Shown here: in pieces, positions 8,345 through 17,422 of the stretch | Layout: the number at the start of each line of letters is the position of its first letter | Position numbering within the stretch: the first letter of the stretch is position 1 | From: DAOUJW01 sp034422115 | GTDB lineage: Bacteria > Chloroflexota > Dehalococcoidia > Lucifugimonadales > UBA2985 | DNA: 64,000 bases | NCBI GenBank assembly: GCA_034422115.1 | Contig: DAOUJW010000010.1 | Coordinates: 23,842 to 87,841, forward strand | Direction of reading: 5' to 3' | Notes under the pieces: generated by a model | Database searches by the model: none | The model's input: only the letters and a program-made list of their open reading frames with translations | What the model was told of the DNA's origin: nothing | Made by a program: the position numbers and the translations under genes

Positions 8345-8426
8345 GCCCCCTCTCTGACTCTCCTCCTGAAGGGGGCGAGAGATACCCCCTCCCCCGCAGG
8401 CGGGGGAAGGTTGGGATGGGGGTGAA
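8345..8426. repeat. Dispersed G/C-tract repeat (family C, copy 1)
   Basis: CCCCTCTCTGACTCTCC, then paired C-tracts/G-tracts and GGGGGAAGGTTGGGATGGGG. A close copy stands at 9268-9345, on the other side of the SDR gene. Confidence 0.75.
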
Positions 8427-8465
8427 GGAAGAGTTACACAAAGGTCTGTCAGGCGCGCCCCGCTC

Positions 8466-9242
8466 TCAGATAAGCGAGCGGGACTGCCCGCCGTCGACGG
8501 TTATGGACGCGCCGGTTATCATGTCGGCGCGCTCCGAGCAGAGGAAGGCCACCGTCTCGCCCAGGGGCTCCGGCCAGCCGAACTTCCCCATCGGTAGCTG
8601 CCGCTCTATGAACTGCTCCACGGCCTCAGGGCTGTTGGACTGCACAAAGCGGTCCCAGCTGCCACCGGGGAACTGTATCGACCCCGGCGCTACTGTGTTC
8701 ACCAGCACGTTGTAGGAGGCCAGGGATTGGGCCACGTGCTTGGAGAAGGCGATAACCGCCGCCTTGGCCGTCATGTAGCTCAGCCCTCCGCCGTACTCGC
8801 GGCCCCAGATGGAGGCAATGTTCACTATGCGGCCCCACCGGCGCTCCTTCATCCCGGGCGTCACCAGCCGCGTGAGGCGCACGGTGGACATGAGGTTCAG
8901 GTCCAGGGTGTCGTGCCAGTCCTGGTCCGTGGTGGAGTCGAAGTCGCGGCCGCCCCGCGTGCCGCCCACGTTGTTCACCAGGATGTCCACCCGCCCAAAG
9001 GCCTCCACCGACTCATTGAAGAACGTCTCCGCGCCCTCTGCGGTGGCCACGTCCGCCCGGGTGCCCCGGACTTCGTAGCCCAGCGCCTTCATCTCGGACA
9101 GGGCCTGGTCAAGGTCATCCGCGCCGCGCCCGCAGATGGACACGCGGCACCCCTCTCTTGCCAGTGTCAGCGCCGCCTGACGGCCCAGCCCCCGGCTGCC
9201 GCCGGTGACCAGGGCCACGCGGCCTTTGATTCCCAGGTCCAT
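8466..9242 (-). CDS. SDR-family oxidoreductase
   Basis: 258 residues, classical short-chain dehydrogenase: TGGSRGLG cofactor motif (about 14-21), NNVGG, catalytic Ser in NIASIWG, and a catalytic Tyr-Lys pair in YMTAK. FabG-like C-terminal VDGGQSRSLI. NAD(P)-dependent; substrate not predictable. It is bracketed by two copies of repeat family C, so it may be a mobile or recently exchanged unit. Confidence 0.9.
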   Translation of the reverse strand: MDLGIKGRVALVTGGSRGLGRQAALTLAREGCRVSICGRGADDLDQALSEMKALGYEVRGTRADVATAEGAETFFNESVEAFGRVDILVNNVGGTRGGRDFDSTTDQDWHDTLDLNLMSTVRLTRLVTPGMKERRWGRIVNIASIWGREYGGGLSYMTAKAAVIAFSKHVAQSLASYNVLVNTVAPGSIQFPGGSWDRFVQSNSPEAVEQFIERQLPMGKFGWPEPLGETVAFLCSERADMITGASITVDGGQSRSLI

Positions 9243-9267
9243 TCATGCCTCCTTGTTGAAGAGGGTC

Positions 9268-9345
9268 TCACCCCCTCTCTGACTCTCCCCATTCAGGGGG
9301 AGAGGAATCCCCTTCCCCCTTCAGGGGGAAGGTTGGGATGGGGGG
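9268..9345. repeat. Dispersed G/C-tract repeat (family C, copy 2)
   Basis: Same order of blocks as 8345-8426 (CCCCTCTCTGACTCTCC, C/G tracts, GGGGGAAGGTTGGGATGGGG). Confidence 0.75.
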
Positions 9346-9357
9346 TGTGCCCCACCC

Positions 9358-9502
9358 TTCCTGGATTCCTGCCTGCGCAGGAATGGTTTGCAGATTGGCT
9401 ATAGTTGCTCCCGCTCTGGTTCGACAGGCTCACCATGAGCGGGAATGAACCGGCCGTGCGGCTTCTGCTCATCCTGAGCTTGTCGAAGGGTGAGCAGAAA
9501 TG
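9358..9502. repeat. Palindrome (family D) followed by paired repeat (family A, copy 3)
   Basis: 9358-9386 carries ATTCCTGC/GCAGGAAT arms, as also found at 20786-20805. About 9408-9446 and 9468-9500 are the two family A units (TCGACAGGCTCACCATGAGCGGG; TGCTCATCCTGAGCTTGTCG). Confidence 0.75.
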
Positions 9503-9530
9503 TGTCTGCAAGCTGGGTGTCATCCATGCC

Positions 9531-10514
9531 CTACCCAGTGGGCCGTATCAGCAGCACGGGGCTGTAGGACGCCCTCAGCACGCGGTCGGCGACGCTGCCC
9601 ATAATCCAACGGCCCAGCCCGGAGCGGCCGTGGGTGGACATGACTATCAGGCACCCCTCGCTCTCCGCCGCAAGGTCGATGATGTGGGCCGCGGGGTAGC
9701 CGCTCTTCACCGTGGTCTCCACCTCAAACCCCTTCTCCTCCAGCTCCGTCCTCCTCTCCTTCAGGTAGCCGGCGGCGGCCCGCTCCAGGTTGGACGCCAT
9801 CTGCGGGTCGAAGGTGTAGGCCTCGGCGGCAGGGTAGGCCATTGTCGGAGTAGTGATAACCTGCACCAGGGAGATCTTCGTGCCCATCGACTTCGCCAGC
9901 GCCTCCACGTGGGGCATGGCCGACTCCGCCAGCGCTGAGCCGTCCAGGGGCACGAGGAGCGTGTCGATGGTCTTCCTCTCCAGGGGGGCATCGCCGGCGT
10001 CTTCGGGTCGCAGCAGAAGCAGAGGGATGGCCGTGGAGTGCACCAGCTTGTCCGCGTTGCTGCCGTACACCCACCTGCCCAGCCCGGAGTGGCCGCGGGT
10101 GGACATGGCTATGAGGTCAACGCCCTCCGCCTGGGAGAAGGCGGTTATCTCCGTGACGGGGTCGTCGCCGTGGACCGTGTTTGTGGAGATCTTGAGCGAA
10201 GGGAACTCTGCGGCGACTCCGGCCAGGTATCGCTCAGAGGCGTTGATTGTGCGCTCCAGCGCCTGCTCACGAGTCTCGGCGACCGCGTCCGTCTGCTGCG
10301 GCAGCCGTCGGAGATACGACGTCCCGCCCATGCCGAACTCACCCGTCGTCTCGTCGACCGCGGCCAGGGCCTCCAGCCACGTGCCGCCGATACGTGGCTC
10401 CTCCACCACGCTCAGCAGATGCACCTCCGCGTCCATGGCCTCCGCCATCTGCGCCACCCGACCCATGATAGTTTCCGAGAGCTTGGAGCCGTCCAGGGGA
10501 ACGAGTATCTTCAT
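9531..10514 (-). CDS. Tandem universal stress protein (two UspA domains)
   Basis: 327 residues. Two UspA folds, each starting with ILVPLDGSKLSE / TLLVPLDGSALAE and ending with the ATP-binding G-2x-G-9x-G-S/T type motif (STRGHSGLGRWVYGSNADK and STHGRSGLGRWIMGSVADR). These cytosolic proteins bind ATP and respond to stress. The ATG at 10514 is preferred over the in-frame GTG at 10520, because the AGGAGGT ribosome site abuts the GTG. A TATAAT on the minus strand lies at 10553-10558. Confidence 0.94.
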   Translation of the reverse strand: MKILVPLDGSKLSETIMGRVAQMAEAMDAEVHLLSVVEEPRIGGTWLEALAAVDETTGEFGMGGTSYLRRLPQQTDAVAETREQALERTINASERYLAGVAAEFPSLKISTNTVHGDDPVTEITAFSQAEGVDLIAMSTRGHSGLGRWVYGSNADKLVHSTAIPLLLLRPEDAGDAPLERKTIDTLLVPLDGSALAESAMPHVEALAKSMGTKISLVQVITTPTMAYPAAEAYTFDPQMASNLERAAAGYLKERRTELEEKGFEVETTVKSGYPAAHIIDLAAESEGCLIVMSTHGRSGLGRWIMGSVADRVLRASYSPVLLIRPTG

Positions 10515-10634
10515 ACGCACCTCCTGTGCCTTTGTCCACGGGCTTCATATCTATTATACCCCATTGCCGAAGGCCGCGAGTGGCATTGGGCTGTGATAAA
10601 ATGGGGAGAGTTGGGCTGCTGGGGAGTTGTTGAC

Positions 10635-11915
10635 ATGCATCTGACGAGAATAGAGTATCAAGGTTTGCCACCGATAAAATGGGCTACTTTCGATTTAGAC
10701 CGCCAGGTAAACCTGTTCATCGGTTCCAACGCTTCTGGCAAGAGTACAACCCTACGGGCAATCAAGGAGTTGCACTCTTTGGCATTGGAAGGTAAGGCCC
10801 ATTTCAACCCTGAAGAGAATTTAACCTTCACCTATCCTGGCGTCGGTTTGGCTACAAGCGATAATTGGCCGCGAGATGCATCCGGAATCAAATGGAATGC
10901 GGTACCCTTCCTGTACATACCTGCAGTCCGTGTCAATCTACCCGGTATGGACAGTTCCGGTCAAAAGATACAGGGGAATCGGGGCTCCCCAATGGATGCC
11001 ATGGATCATGTGTTTGGCTTATACTCCAACGTTCCAAATATCTTGGATCTCCGTGAATTAGAATTGGTGATAGACTTCTTTCAAGGAGAGGGGGATCATA
11101 GGACTAGAAGGGGGTTGCAGTTGGCCGTGCTACACGGGTATAACTGTGCCAAGAGCATTTGTAACGAGGTTGTGCATGATTATGCTCCGCACACGTATGT
11201 GGAGGAAGAGCACGACGAAGACTTTGCGTTCCCGACGACAGTGCATCACTACATGGGAATAGGTACTAGTGACTCTTCTGTATCTGGCGCGCTGTACGCT
11301 GGTGCTCTGAGTTCAGGAACACAGATTACTCTTCTGTGGGTCCGGGCCTTGGCCCTTAGGATGGCACATTATTATGGTTGGGCGGATGGCTGGGAAAGAA
11401 ACCCTGCCATCCTGCTAATTGACGAGATAGAGAACCACCTGCACCCCACATGGCAGCGTCGGGTCATTCCCGAGTTGCTGGAGCACTTCCCGGGCCTGCA
11501 GATATTCGCCACAACCCACTCGCCCTTTGTGGTGGCCGGGCTGAAGGCGGGACAGGTGCACCTGCTGAAGCGCGACGAGAACGGGAATGTTACCGCCACC
11601 ACCAACAAGGAAGACATTGTCGGCTGGACGGCGGACGAGATACTCCGCAACCTGATGGGTGTTGAGGACCCAACGGACAACGAAACGGCGCAGGCGGCGC
11701 GGGAGTTTCGGCAGTTGCGGAACGAAGGGCCGCGCAGCGAGCCGGAGCAAGAGGCAGAACGCCAGTCGCGGATGGAGGAGTTGCGGCGGTTCTTGAGCAG
11801 GGAGCTGTTAGCCGGCGGCGCAGAGGCGGCCCAGCGGGAGCTGTTCGAGCGGCAGTTTGCAGAGGCTCTTGAGAAATACCGACGGTCGCAGGAACTCAAC
11901 CAGGAGAACGGCTGA
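10635..11915 (+). CDS. ptuA: PtuA-like AAA ATPase (Septu-type defence)
   Basis: 426 residues from ATG 10635; the open frame upstream is an artefact over the stress-protein gene. Walker A FIGSNASGKST (about 28-38), Walker B AILLIDEIENHLHP, and the late THSPFVVAGL switch are features of ABC/OLD-like AAA ATPases used in anti-phage systems. Coupled to an HNH nuclease gene 2 bases downstream, as in Septu, where the ATPase senses phage and controls the nuclease. Base composition of its first half is more AT-rich than the neighbours. A Gabija-type role is less likely because no TOPRIM domain is seen. Confidence 0.8.
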   Translation: MHLTRIEYQGLPPIKWATFDLDRQVNLFIGSNASGKSTTLRAIKELHSLALEGKAHFNPEENLTFTYPGVGLATSDNWPRDASGIKWNAVPFLYIPAVRVNLPGMDSSGQKIQGNRGSPMDAMDHVFGLYSNVPNILDLRELELVIDFFQGEGDHRTRRGLQLAVLHGYNCAKSICNEVVHDYAPHTYVEEEHDEDFAFPTTVHHYMGIGTSDSSVSGALYAGALSSGTQITLLWVRALALRMAHYYGWADGWERNPAILLIDEIENHLHPTWQRRVIPELLEHFPGLQIFATTHSPFVVAGLKAGQVHLLKRDENGNVTATTNKEDIVGWTADEILRNLMGVEDPTDNETAQAAREFRQLRNEGPRSEPEQEAERQSRMEELRRFLSRELLAGGAEAAQRELFERQFAEALEKYRRSQELNQENG

Positions 11916-11917
11916 CC

Positions 11918-12622
11918 TTGCACTCGGTAGAGCGGTCGGCGGAGCCTGCGTTTTTCGCGCAGTTCCGGGCCGCATACACTGACTGGGATCAATTGGACGG
12001 AGGCGACCGCCGGCGCATACGCGGCGCTCTTGCTCAGGACTTCAGGCTGGTTTGCGCCTACTGCGAGGAGGACTGCCAGGAGCCATTCCAAGGAACCATC
12101 GACCACTTTCGTCCGCTCAGTCGGTTCCCCGACCAATGGCTCGACTGGCTAAACCTGGTATTGGCCTGCGAAAGGTGCAACCAAGCCAAAGGCGGCAGTT
12201 GGCCCGGCTTTGACGATGAGCAAACCAATCAGTTGCTGGGTGCAGACTCTCGTTACGTGCCTGTGTCGGAGTACGTCAGTCCCAATGCGGAAGAAAGACG
12301 GAGACCTGCAGAGAAGTACTTCGAGTTCGATGTTGAGACGGGCGAGATCAGGCCTGCTGAACAGCTTGACAGGCCGGCGTGGTCAATGGCCAGACGCACC
12401 ATTTGGGACATGGACCTGAACGACAGAGGGTTGGGAGTTAACCATCCTGCCCATCTTTGGAACCAGCGTCTCCGCCAGCGGAACTTGCTTATTCAGAGTC
12501 TTAGCAGCATAGCAGACCCTGAGCAGATGGTTCTGGTTGCCCTTGACTTCACGCAGCCTGACAAACCCTTCTCTACATTCATCACCACTTTCCTGACAGA
12601 ACGCTTTCCGGATCTGGTATGA
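11918..12622 (+). CDS. ptuB: PtuB-like HNH endonuclease
   Basis: 234 residues. The HNH fold is clear: CAYCEEDC, then TIDHFRPLSRFP, then WLNLVLACERCNQAKGG, giving two CxxC zinc pairs and the catalytic His. It matches the family of retron/Septu-associated HNH proteins (TIGR02646-like). TTG start at 11918 with CAGGAG upstream; it follows the ATPase stop after 2 bases. Likely the toxic or DNA-cutting effector of the pair. Confidence 0.82.
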   Translation: MHSVERSAEPAFFAQFRAAYTDWDQLDGGDRRRIRGALAQDFRLVCAYCEEDCQEPFQGTIDHFRPLSRFPDQWLDWLNLVLACERCNQAKGGSWPGFDDEQTNQLLGADSRYVPVSEYVSPNAEERRRPAEKYFEFDVETGEIRPAEQLDRPAWSMARRTIWDMDLNDRGLGVNHPAHLWNQRLRQRNLLIQSLSSIADPEQMVLVALDFTQPDKPFSTFITTFLTERFPDLV

Positions 12623-12736
12623 GGTCTCTCCTTCGTCTTCTCCCCTCTCCCCCCAATAGTTGCCAGCTTGCTGCTATGGGGACTACACTATGATACAAGG
12701 TACTTGGTCTCCGTCCATTCAGCATAAGGAGGCGTC

Positions 12737-14425
12737 ATGCAATCATATACGCGCAACGACAACACGAAGCACAAGAGCGACGCAATAACCGCGGGCCCCA
12801 CGCGGGCCGGGTCCCGCTCCATGCTCCGGGCCACGGGCCTGGACGACGCGGCGCTGTCCAGCCCATTCATCGGCGTGGCCAACCTGGCCAGCGACGTCAC
12901 GCCCTGCAACGTGCACCTTGGCCCTCTTACGGCGCGCGTCAAGGAGGGCATTCGCTCCGCCAGCGGCACGCCCTTCGAGTTCGGCACCATCACCGTCAGC
13001 GACGGCGTCTCCATGGCCACGGAGGGCATGAAGGCGTCCCTGGTCAGCCGCGAGGTCATCGCGGACTCCATTGAGGTGGTGTCAATGGCCGAGTGGTTCG
13101 ACGGCCTGGTGACCGTCGGCGCGTGCGACAAGAACATGCCCGGCTGTCTCATGGCCATGGCCCGGCTTAACATCCCCTCCGTCTTCGTTTACGGCGGCAC
13201 CATCATGCCGGGCACATACCAGGGCAAGGACGTGAACATCCAGGACGTGTACGAGGCCATTGGCGCGCACGCCCTGGGCAACATCTCCGACGCCGAGCTT
13301 GACGAGCTTGAGCGGGTGGCGTGCCCCGGCGCGGGGGCCTGCGCGGGCCTCTTTACGGCCAACACCATGTCCTCGGCCATAGAGGCCCTGGGCATGTGTC
13401 TCCCCGGAGACGCCTCCATACCGGCGGTGGACCCCCGCAAGATGGAGGAGTGCAGGCAGGCGGGAGAGGCGGCGGTCAGGCTGCTGGAGATGGGCATCAC
13501 GCCCCGTGACATCCTCACCCGCAAGGCCTTTGAGAACGCCATAACCGTCGTGGTGGCAATGGGCGGCTCCACCAACTCGGTGCTTCACCTTCTGGCCATC
13601 AGCTACGAGGCCGGAGTGTCCCTTTCGATTGACGACTTCGACTACATCAGCCGAAATACTCCGTACATAGCGAGTCTGCGGCCAGGCGGCGCGTACGTGA
13701 TGGCCGACCTCGACCGAATCGGGGGCGTCTCCCAGGTGATGAAGCGCCTCCTCGACGCCGGGCTGCTCCACGGCGACGCCATGACCGTGACGGGCAAGAC
13801 CATCCGCGAGAACCTGGAGGGCGTGGAGGAGGAGAACGACCAGAAGGTGGTGTCCCCGGTGTCGTCGCCCCTCAGCCCGACGGGTGGGCTTGCGATACTT
13901 AAGGGCAACATCGCCCCGGAGGGCGCGGTCATCAAGATCGCCGGCAAGGAGAAGCTGTACCACCAGGGTCCGGCCAGGGTCTTCGACCGGGAGCAGGACG
14001 CCTATAGGGCGGTGCTGGGCGGCGACATAAACCAGGGCGACGTGATTGTGATCCGCTACGAGGGGCCGAAGGGCGGCCCCGGTATGCAGGAGATGCTTGC
14101 GGTGACGGCGGCGATTGTGGGCCAGGGGCTTGGCGAACACGTGGCGCTGATCACCGACGGCCGTTTCTCAGGCGCGACCCACGGCCTGATGGTGGGGCAC
14201 ATCGCGCCGGAAGCTGCGGCCGGTGGGCCCATCGGGGCGCTTCAGGACGGAGACACCGTGACCCTGGACGTGCCCAACCGCGTCCTGGAGGTGGCCCTCA
14301 CCGACGCCCAGATACAGGAGCGTATGGCGGCGGCAACGCCCCCGGAACCGATGCACACCAGGGGCACGCTCTGGAAGTACGCGAAGCTGGTCGGCTCCGC
14401 GTCGTCCGGCGCGGTCACGGGATAG
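12737..14425 (+). CDS. ilvD: Dihydroxy-acid dehydratase
   Basis: 562 residues with IlvD/Edd signatures: CDKNMPGCLMA, GAGACAGLFTANTM with Fe-S Cys residues, GGSTNSVLHL and TDGRFSGATHG. It converts dihydroxy-isovalerate/methylvalerate to the 2-oxoacids for valine and isoleucine. AAGGAGG ribosome site. ilvA follows after 38 bases on the same strand, forming a branched-chain amino acid unit. Confidence 0.98.
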   Translation: MQSYTRNDNTKHKSDAITAGPTRAGSRSMLRATGLDDAALSSPFIGVANLASDVTPCNVHLGPLTARVKEGIRSASGTPFEFGTITVSDGVSMATEGMKASLVSREVIADSIEVVSMAEWFDGLVTVGACDKNMPGCLMAMARLNIPSVFVYGGTIMPGTYQGKDVNIQDVYEAIGAHALGNISDAELDELERVACPGAGACAGLFTANTMSSAIEALGMCLPGDASIPAVDPRKMEECRQAGEAAVRLLEMGITPRDILTRKAFENAITVVVAMGGSTNSVLHLLAISYEAGVSLSIDDFDYISRNTPYIASLRPGGAYVMADLDRIGGVSQVMKRLLDAGLLHGDAMTVTGKTIRENLEGVEEENDQKVVSPVSSPLSPTGGLAILKGNIAPEGAVIKIAGKEKLYHQGPARVFDREQDAYRAVLGGDINQGDVIVIRYEGPKGGPGMQEMLAVTAAIVGQGLGEHVALITDGRFSGATHGLMVGHIAPEAAAGGPIGALQDGDTVTLDVPNRVLEVALTDAQIQERMAAATPPEPMHTRGTLWKYAKLVGSASSGAVTG

Positions 14426-14463
14426 ACCGTCAACAACCCTCTGCCGGGAGCGGGAGACCGGGT

Positions 14464-15678
14464 ATGATCCCTTCTGTAACGTTGGAGGACATCCAGAGGG
14501 CCCGCGGCGTAATCGCCGGCCAGGTTCACGTGACGCCGGTTCTGTCCACAGGCTCCCTGGGGCGTATGGTAGGCTGTGAGCTTCTGCTGAAGGCTGAGAA
14601 TCTGCAGCGAGCGGGCTCCTTCAAGGTGCGGGGCGCGGTGAACAAGATAGCCGGGCTGAGCGCGGAGCAGAAGGCCAGGGGAGTCATTGCCGCCAGCGCC
14701 GGGAACCACGCCCAGGGGGTTGCCCTGGCCGCCGGGAACCTGGGCATAGACTGCACCATTGTCATGCCAAGGGACGCCTCCATTCCCAAGGTGGAGGCCA
14801 CCAAGGGCTACGGCGCGGAGGTGGTCCTTCACGGCGAGAGCTTCGACGAGGCGATGAGCCACGCCAACCGCCTCGTGCAAGAGAACGGGCTGACCCTTGT
14901 CCACGCCTTCGACGACCCCGCCGTCATAGCCGGGCAGGGCACCATCGGCCTGGAGCTGCTTGAGCAGGCGCCGGACATCGACGCAGTCGTCGTGCCGGTC
15001 GGAGGCGGAGGGCTGATAGCGGGCATCGGTCTGGCGATACGAGAGACCATGCCCGGCGTCCGGGTGATAGGAGTCCAGGCCAGCGCGTCTACGGCCTTCG
15101 TCGAGTCGTACAGGTCGGACAGGCGCGTCAGCGTGAAGGGGGAGCCCACCGTGGCGGACGGGATTGCCGTGGGCACGCCGGGGCGGCTGACGCTGCCCCT
15201 GGCCGAGCGCTGCGTGGACGATATGGTGGCGGTGGACGAGGAGGAGATTACCCAGGCCATGACGCTGCTCCTGGAGAGGTGCAAGCTCCTGGTGGAGGGC
15301 GCCGGCGCGGTGGGCCTGGCGGCCCTGTTGGGCGGCAAGATACCGGTCGACGGGCAGAGGGTGGTGGTGGTGCTCAGCGGCGGCAACGTGGACTCCAACC
15401 TGGTGGCGCGGGTGCTGGAGCACGGCCTCTCCCACGCAGGACGCTACATGGTGTTGCGGCAGCTTATCGAGGACCGCCCGGGGCGGCTGAGCCGTCTGCT
15501 GGCCGTTGTGTCTGGCACCGGGGTGAACATACTCCAGGTGGGACACCTAAGGCACGGGCCCTCCGTCCCGATGGGGCACGTTGAGGTGCAGCTTGAACTG
15601 GAGACCAGGAACTCCGCCCACGCGGAGGAGGTGCGGGAGCGCCTGCGGGAGTCCGGCTACTCGCTTACTGAGGAGTAG
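14464..15678 (+). CDS. ilvA: Threonine ammonia-lyase with C-terminal ACT domain
   Basis: 404 residues, fold-type II PLP enzyme. PLP lysine in AGSFKVRGAVNK (about 54-65), SAGNHAQGVA phosphate/substrate loop, VPVGGGGL glycine loop and a Ser in VVLSGGN. The last ~75 residues form one ACT-like regulatory unit (RPGRLSRLLAVVSGTGVNIL). The 400-residue length is that of the short TdcB/IlvA-like class. Next to ilvD, so the likely role is 2-oxobutanoate supply for isoleucine. Confidence 0.95.
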   Translation: MIPSVTLEDIQRARGVIAGQVHVTPVLSTGSLGRMVGCELLLKAENLQRAGSFKVRGAVNKIAGLSAEQKARGVIAASAGNHAQGVALAAGNLGIDCTIVMPRDASIPKVEATKGYGAEVVLHGESFDEAMSHANRLVQENGLTLVHAFDDPAVIAGQGTIGLELLEQAPDIDAVVVPVGGGGLIAGIGLAIRETMPGVRVIGVQASASTAFVESYRSDRRVSVKGEPTVADGIAVGTPGRLTLPLAERCVDDMVAVDEEEITQAMTLLLERCKLLVEGAGAVGLAALLGGKIPVDGQRVVVVLSGGNVDSNLVARVLEHGLSHAGRYMVLRQLIEDRPGRLSRLLAVVSGTGVNILQVGHLRHGPSVPMGHVEVQLELETRNSAHAEEVRERLRESGYSLTEE

Positions 15679-15707
15679 AGGCGGGCGGTGTGCTCAGGCT
15701 CCGTCCT

Positions 15708-16676
15708 CTATGACGGGTCTCGCAGTATCTTCTCCAAGCGCGGCTCAAAGACTTCCTTGAACTTGAGGAGCATGTCCACCATCCAGGCGCGGATCTCCTC
15801 CAGCTTCTCTAGTGGATCGTATATGGAGCCGTCTCTTCTTACGTTTACTGTGCAGAAGTCGTAGGCATCGTGTCTGTACCAGTGCCATTCCTGGTCAGGA
15901 GGAGTGATGCTAGCTTCGATCAATTTCTGGTCACTTTTAAGCTCCTCGAAAATCCTCTCGGTCAGTTCTCTGCCTTCTGTTCGAATGTGAAAGGTTACCC
16001 AAGCATCACCTTTACCCTCGAAGGATACGGAGTAACCTGTGCTTTGACTGAGACCTGACGGAAAGAACCTCCCGCTGGGACCATAGTATTGGATTGCCTT
16101 TTCTGAAAAGCGTTTCTGAAGCAGCGGGCGGATGAGCGGCTGGAAGAATTCCTGGAACTTCTGGTTGAGTGGGGACGTGGACGCCCCCTGCGGCTGCGTG
16201 ATCTCCTTGTCCCATCCTCCCGGGAACACCACACACTGCAGTTTCGGTTCGTAGGATGATTCTCCCGCCTTGACGAGCTCCACCCTAACGCCGTAGAACC
16301 TGAGATCATTGGGCGTCCATTCGTTGAGCCAGTGCAGGGTGGCAGCGTGCTCGTAGCGAAACTCTGGCGCAACCCATATTGCAATACGCGCGTCCAGTCC
16401 CGCCGCGTAGGTGAGCAGCTGGGTCAGGTGGCTGTGGTCGGTCCACTCCAGCTGATTCTCGATTGCTGCGCTTATACCAGAGCCGACTTCTTTTGCCAGA
16501 ATGTCACAGGAGAACGGGCCTACGGCCGCCTCCTCTTGGACCAGCTCCAGATTCAGGCCAATCGCTTTGCTCAGCAGGTCCAGGTTCTCGGCGAGCCAGG
16601 GAGTGAAGTCCAGGGCCTCATGTGGCCATTCGGAGCGGATATCTACGTACTCAGTTCCGCCTTCCGGTGTTGTCAT
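15708..16676 (-). CDS. DUF4268-type protein, PD-(D/E)XK-like N-terminus
   Basis: 322 residues. N-terminal ~150 residues resemble an endonuclease-like fold: FSCDILAKE, then AAIENQLEWTDHSHL (Asp ... Glu-x-Gln) and ARIAIWVAPEF. The C-terminal half (from about 175) has the DUF4268 pattern, with FHIRTEGRELTERIFEEL. Such proteins are frequent in defence islands but not characterised. It follows the 117-residue gene after 6 bases, with GAGGAG upstream of the ATG. Confidence 0.75.
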   Translation of the reverse strand: MTTPEGGTEYVDIRSEWPHEALDFTPWLAENLDLLSKAIGLNLELVQEEAAVGPFSCDILAKEVGSGISAAIENQLEWTDHSHLTQLLTYAAGLDARIAIWVAPEFRYEHAATLHWLNEWTPNDLRFYGVRVELVKAGESSYEPKLQCVVFPGGWDKEITQPQGASTSPLNQKFQEFFQPLIRPLLQKRFSEKAIQYYGPSGRFFPSGLSQSTGYSVSFEGKGDAWVTFHIRTEGRELTERIFEELKSDQKLIEASITPPDQEWHWYRHDAYDFCTVNVRRDGSIYDPLEKLEEIRAWMVDMLLKFKEVFEPRLEKILRDPS

Positions 16677-16682
16677 TGCAGT

Positions 16683-17036
16683 TTACTCCTCTCGTCTGCC
16701 TGTGTCGCCGCGCTGAATCACGAAATCGCGGCGGTCGCGGTAGAGCCGCGCGCGGTTGAGCACGTCGTCGTCCGCGTCCAAGTCTATGTCTGAGCACTCG
16801 GTCATCGTCCAGTACTTGTAGTCTCCCAGGAAGAGGTATTTCCGCTTCTCATGGAAGAACCAGCACTCGACGCCTTCTCCCTGCGCTATGCGCGCACAGA
16901 AGGCGGCCAGCAGCTCCTCCTGGCGGTCTCTCTTGATCACAACGTACTCGTGGGGCCAGGTGTCCCGGTACGTGACCGCCTCCCGCCAGGGGGCTTGCGC
17001 TATCAACTCCATAATTCCAGGGGTCTGGGGTTCCAA
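16683..17036 (-). CDS. Hypothetical protein paired with DUF4268 gene
   Basis: About 117 residues if TTG 17036 is used. GGAGGAGG lies 7 bases before that TTG, so I prefer it over the longer frame that reaches 17108, whose first codons contain a TATAAT-like sequence that may be the promoter. It is rich in aromatics (WPHEYVVIKRDRQEELLAAFCARI, VECWFFHEKRKYLFLGDYKYW). Family not named; likely works with the DUF4268 protein. Confidence 0.7.
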   Translation of the reverse strand: MEPQTPGIMELIAQAPWREAVTYRDTWPHEYVVIKRDRQEELLAAFCARIAQGEGVECWFFHEKRKYLFLGDYKYWTMTECSDIDLDADDDVLNRARLYRDRRDFVIQRGDTGRREE

Positions 17037-17183
17037 CGCGTTGCCTCCTCCTACAGCCTCATTGTGGGCAGTCTCCATTATACACTTCATCAGCCGCGCT
17101 TGAGCCAAGGGTTGGGAATACCCGCTCTTTGGTATTCTTTACAAGTGTTGGTACTTGCCAACGTTGCTGAGATAATACTCCCT

Positions 17184-17276
17184 TCCCGCTCGTGGTGAGC
17201 CTGGTCGAACCATGAGCGGGTGTAAGGCGGTTGTTTAAGCTTCGCTCGCCCTTCGACAAGCTCAGGACGAGCGGAT
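17184..17276. repeat. Paired palindromic repeat (family A, copy 4)
   Basis: About 17184-17222 (TTCCCGCTCGTGGTGAGCC ... AACCATGAGCGGG) and about 17244-17275 (GCTCGCCCTTCGACAAGC ... GACGAGCGGA). It lies in the 386-base gap before the permease gene; no gene is seen in that gap. Confidence 0.78.
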
Positions 17277-17422
17277 GCATATTATATTTTCGACCGTTCT
17301 TGTTTGCCGAGGGGGAACACCAACCCGTATAGAGAATACCCGCTCTCCCCGGCAATACCATTCGCATCCCCTTGTGATATGCTTGGTCAGCTAAACACAA
17401 CAAGGAATTTGATAGCTCTCTC

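Noticed and set aside
10038..10634. N-terminal 199-codon extension of the PtuA-like frame
   Set aside because: It reads antisense through the universal stress protein gene; the ATPase fold begins at ATG 10635.
10635..12622. Retron, because its effectors can include ATPase plus HNH
   Set aside because: No reverse transcriptase or msr/msd-like sequence is found on either side.
13082..14140. Long minus-strand frame opposite ilvD
   Set aside because: A GC-rich shadow frame of a certain gene; low-complexity His/Arg/Gly composition and no start signal.
16684..17108. Earlier start for the DUF4268 partner gene
   Set aside because: The extra codons contain a TATAAT-like box and the ribosome site GGAGGAGG lies after them.
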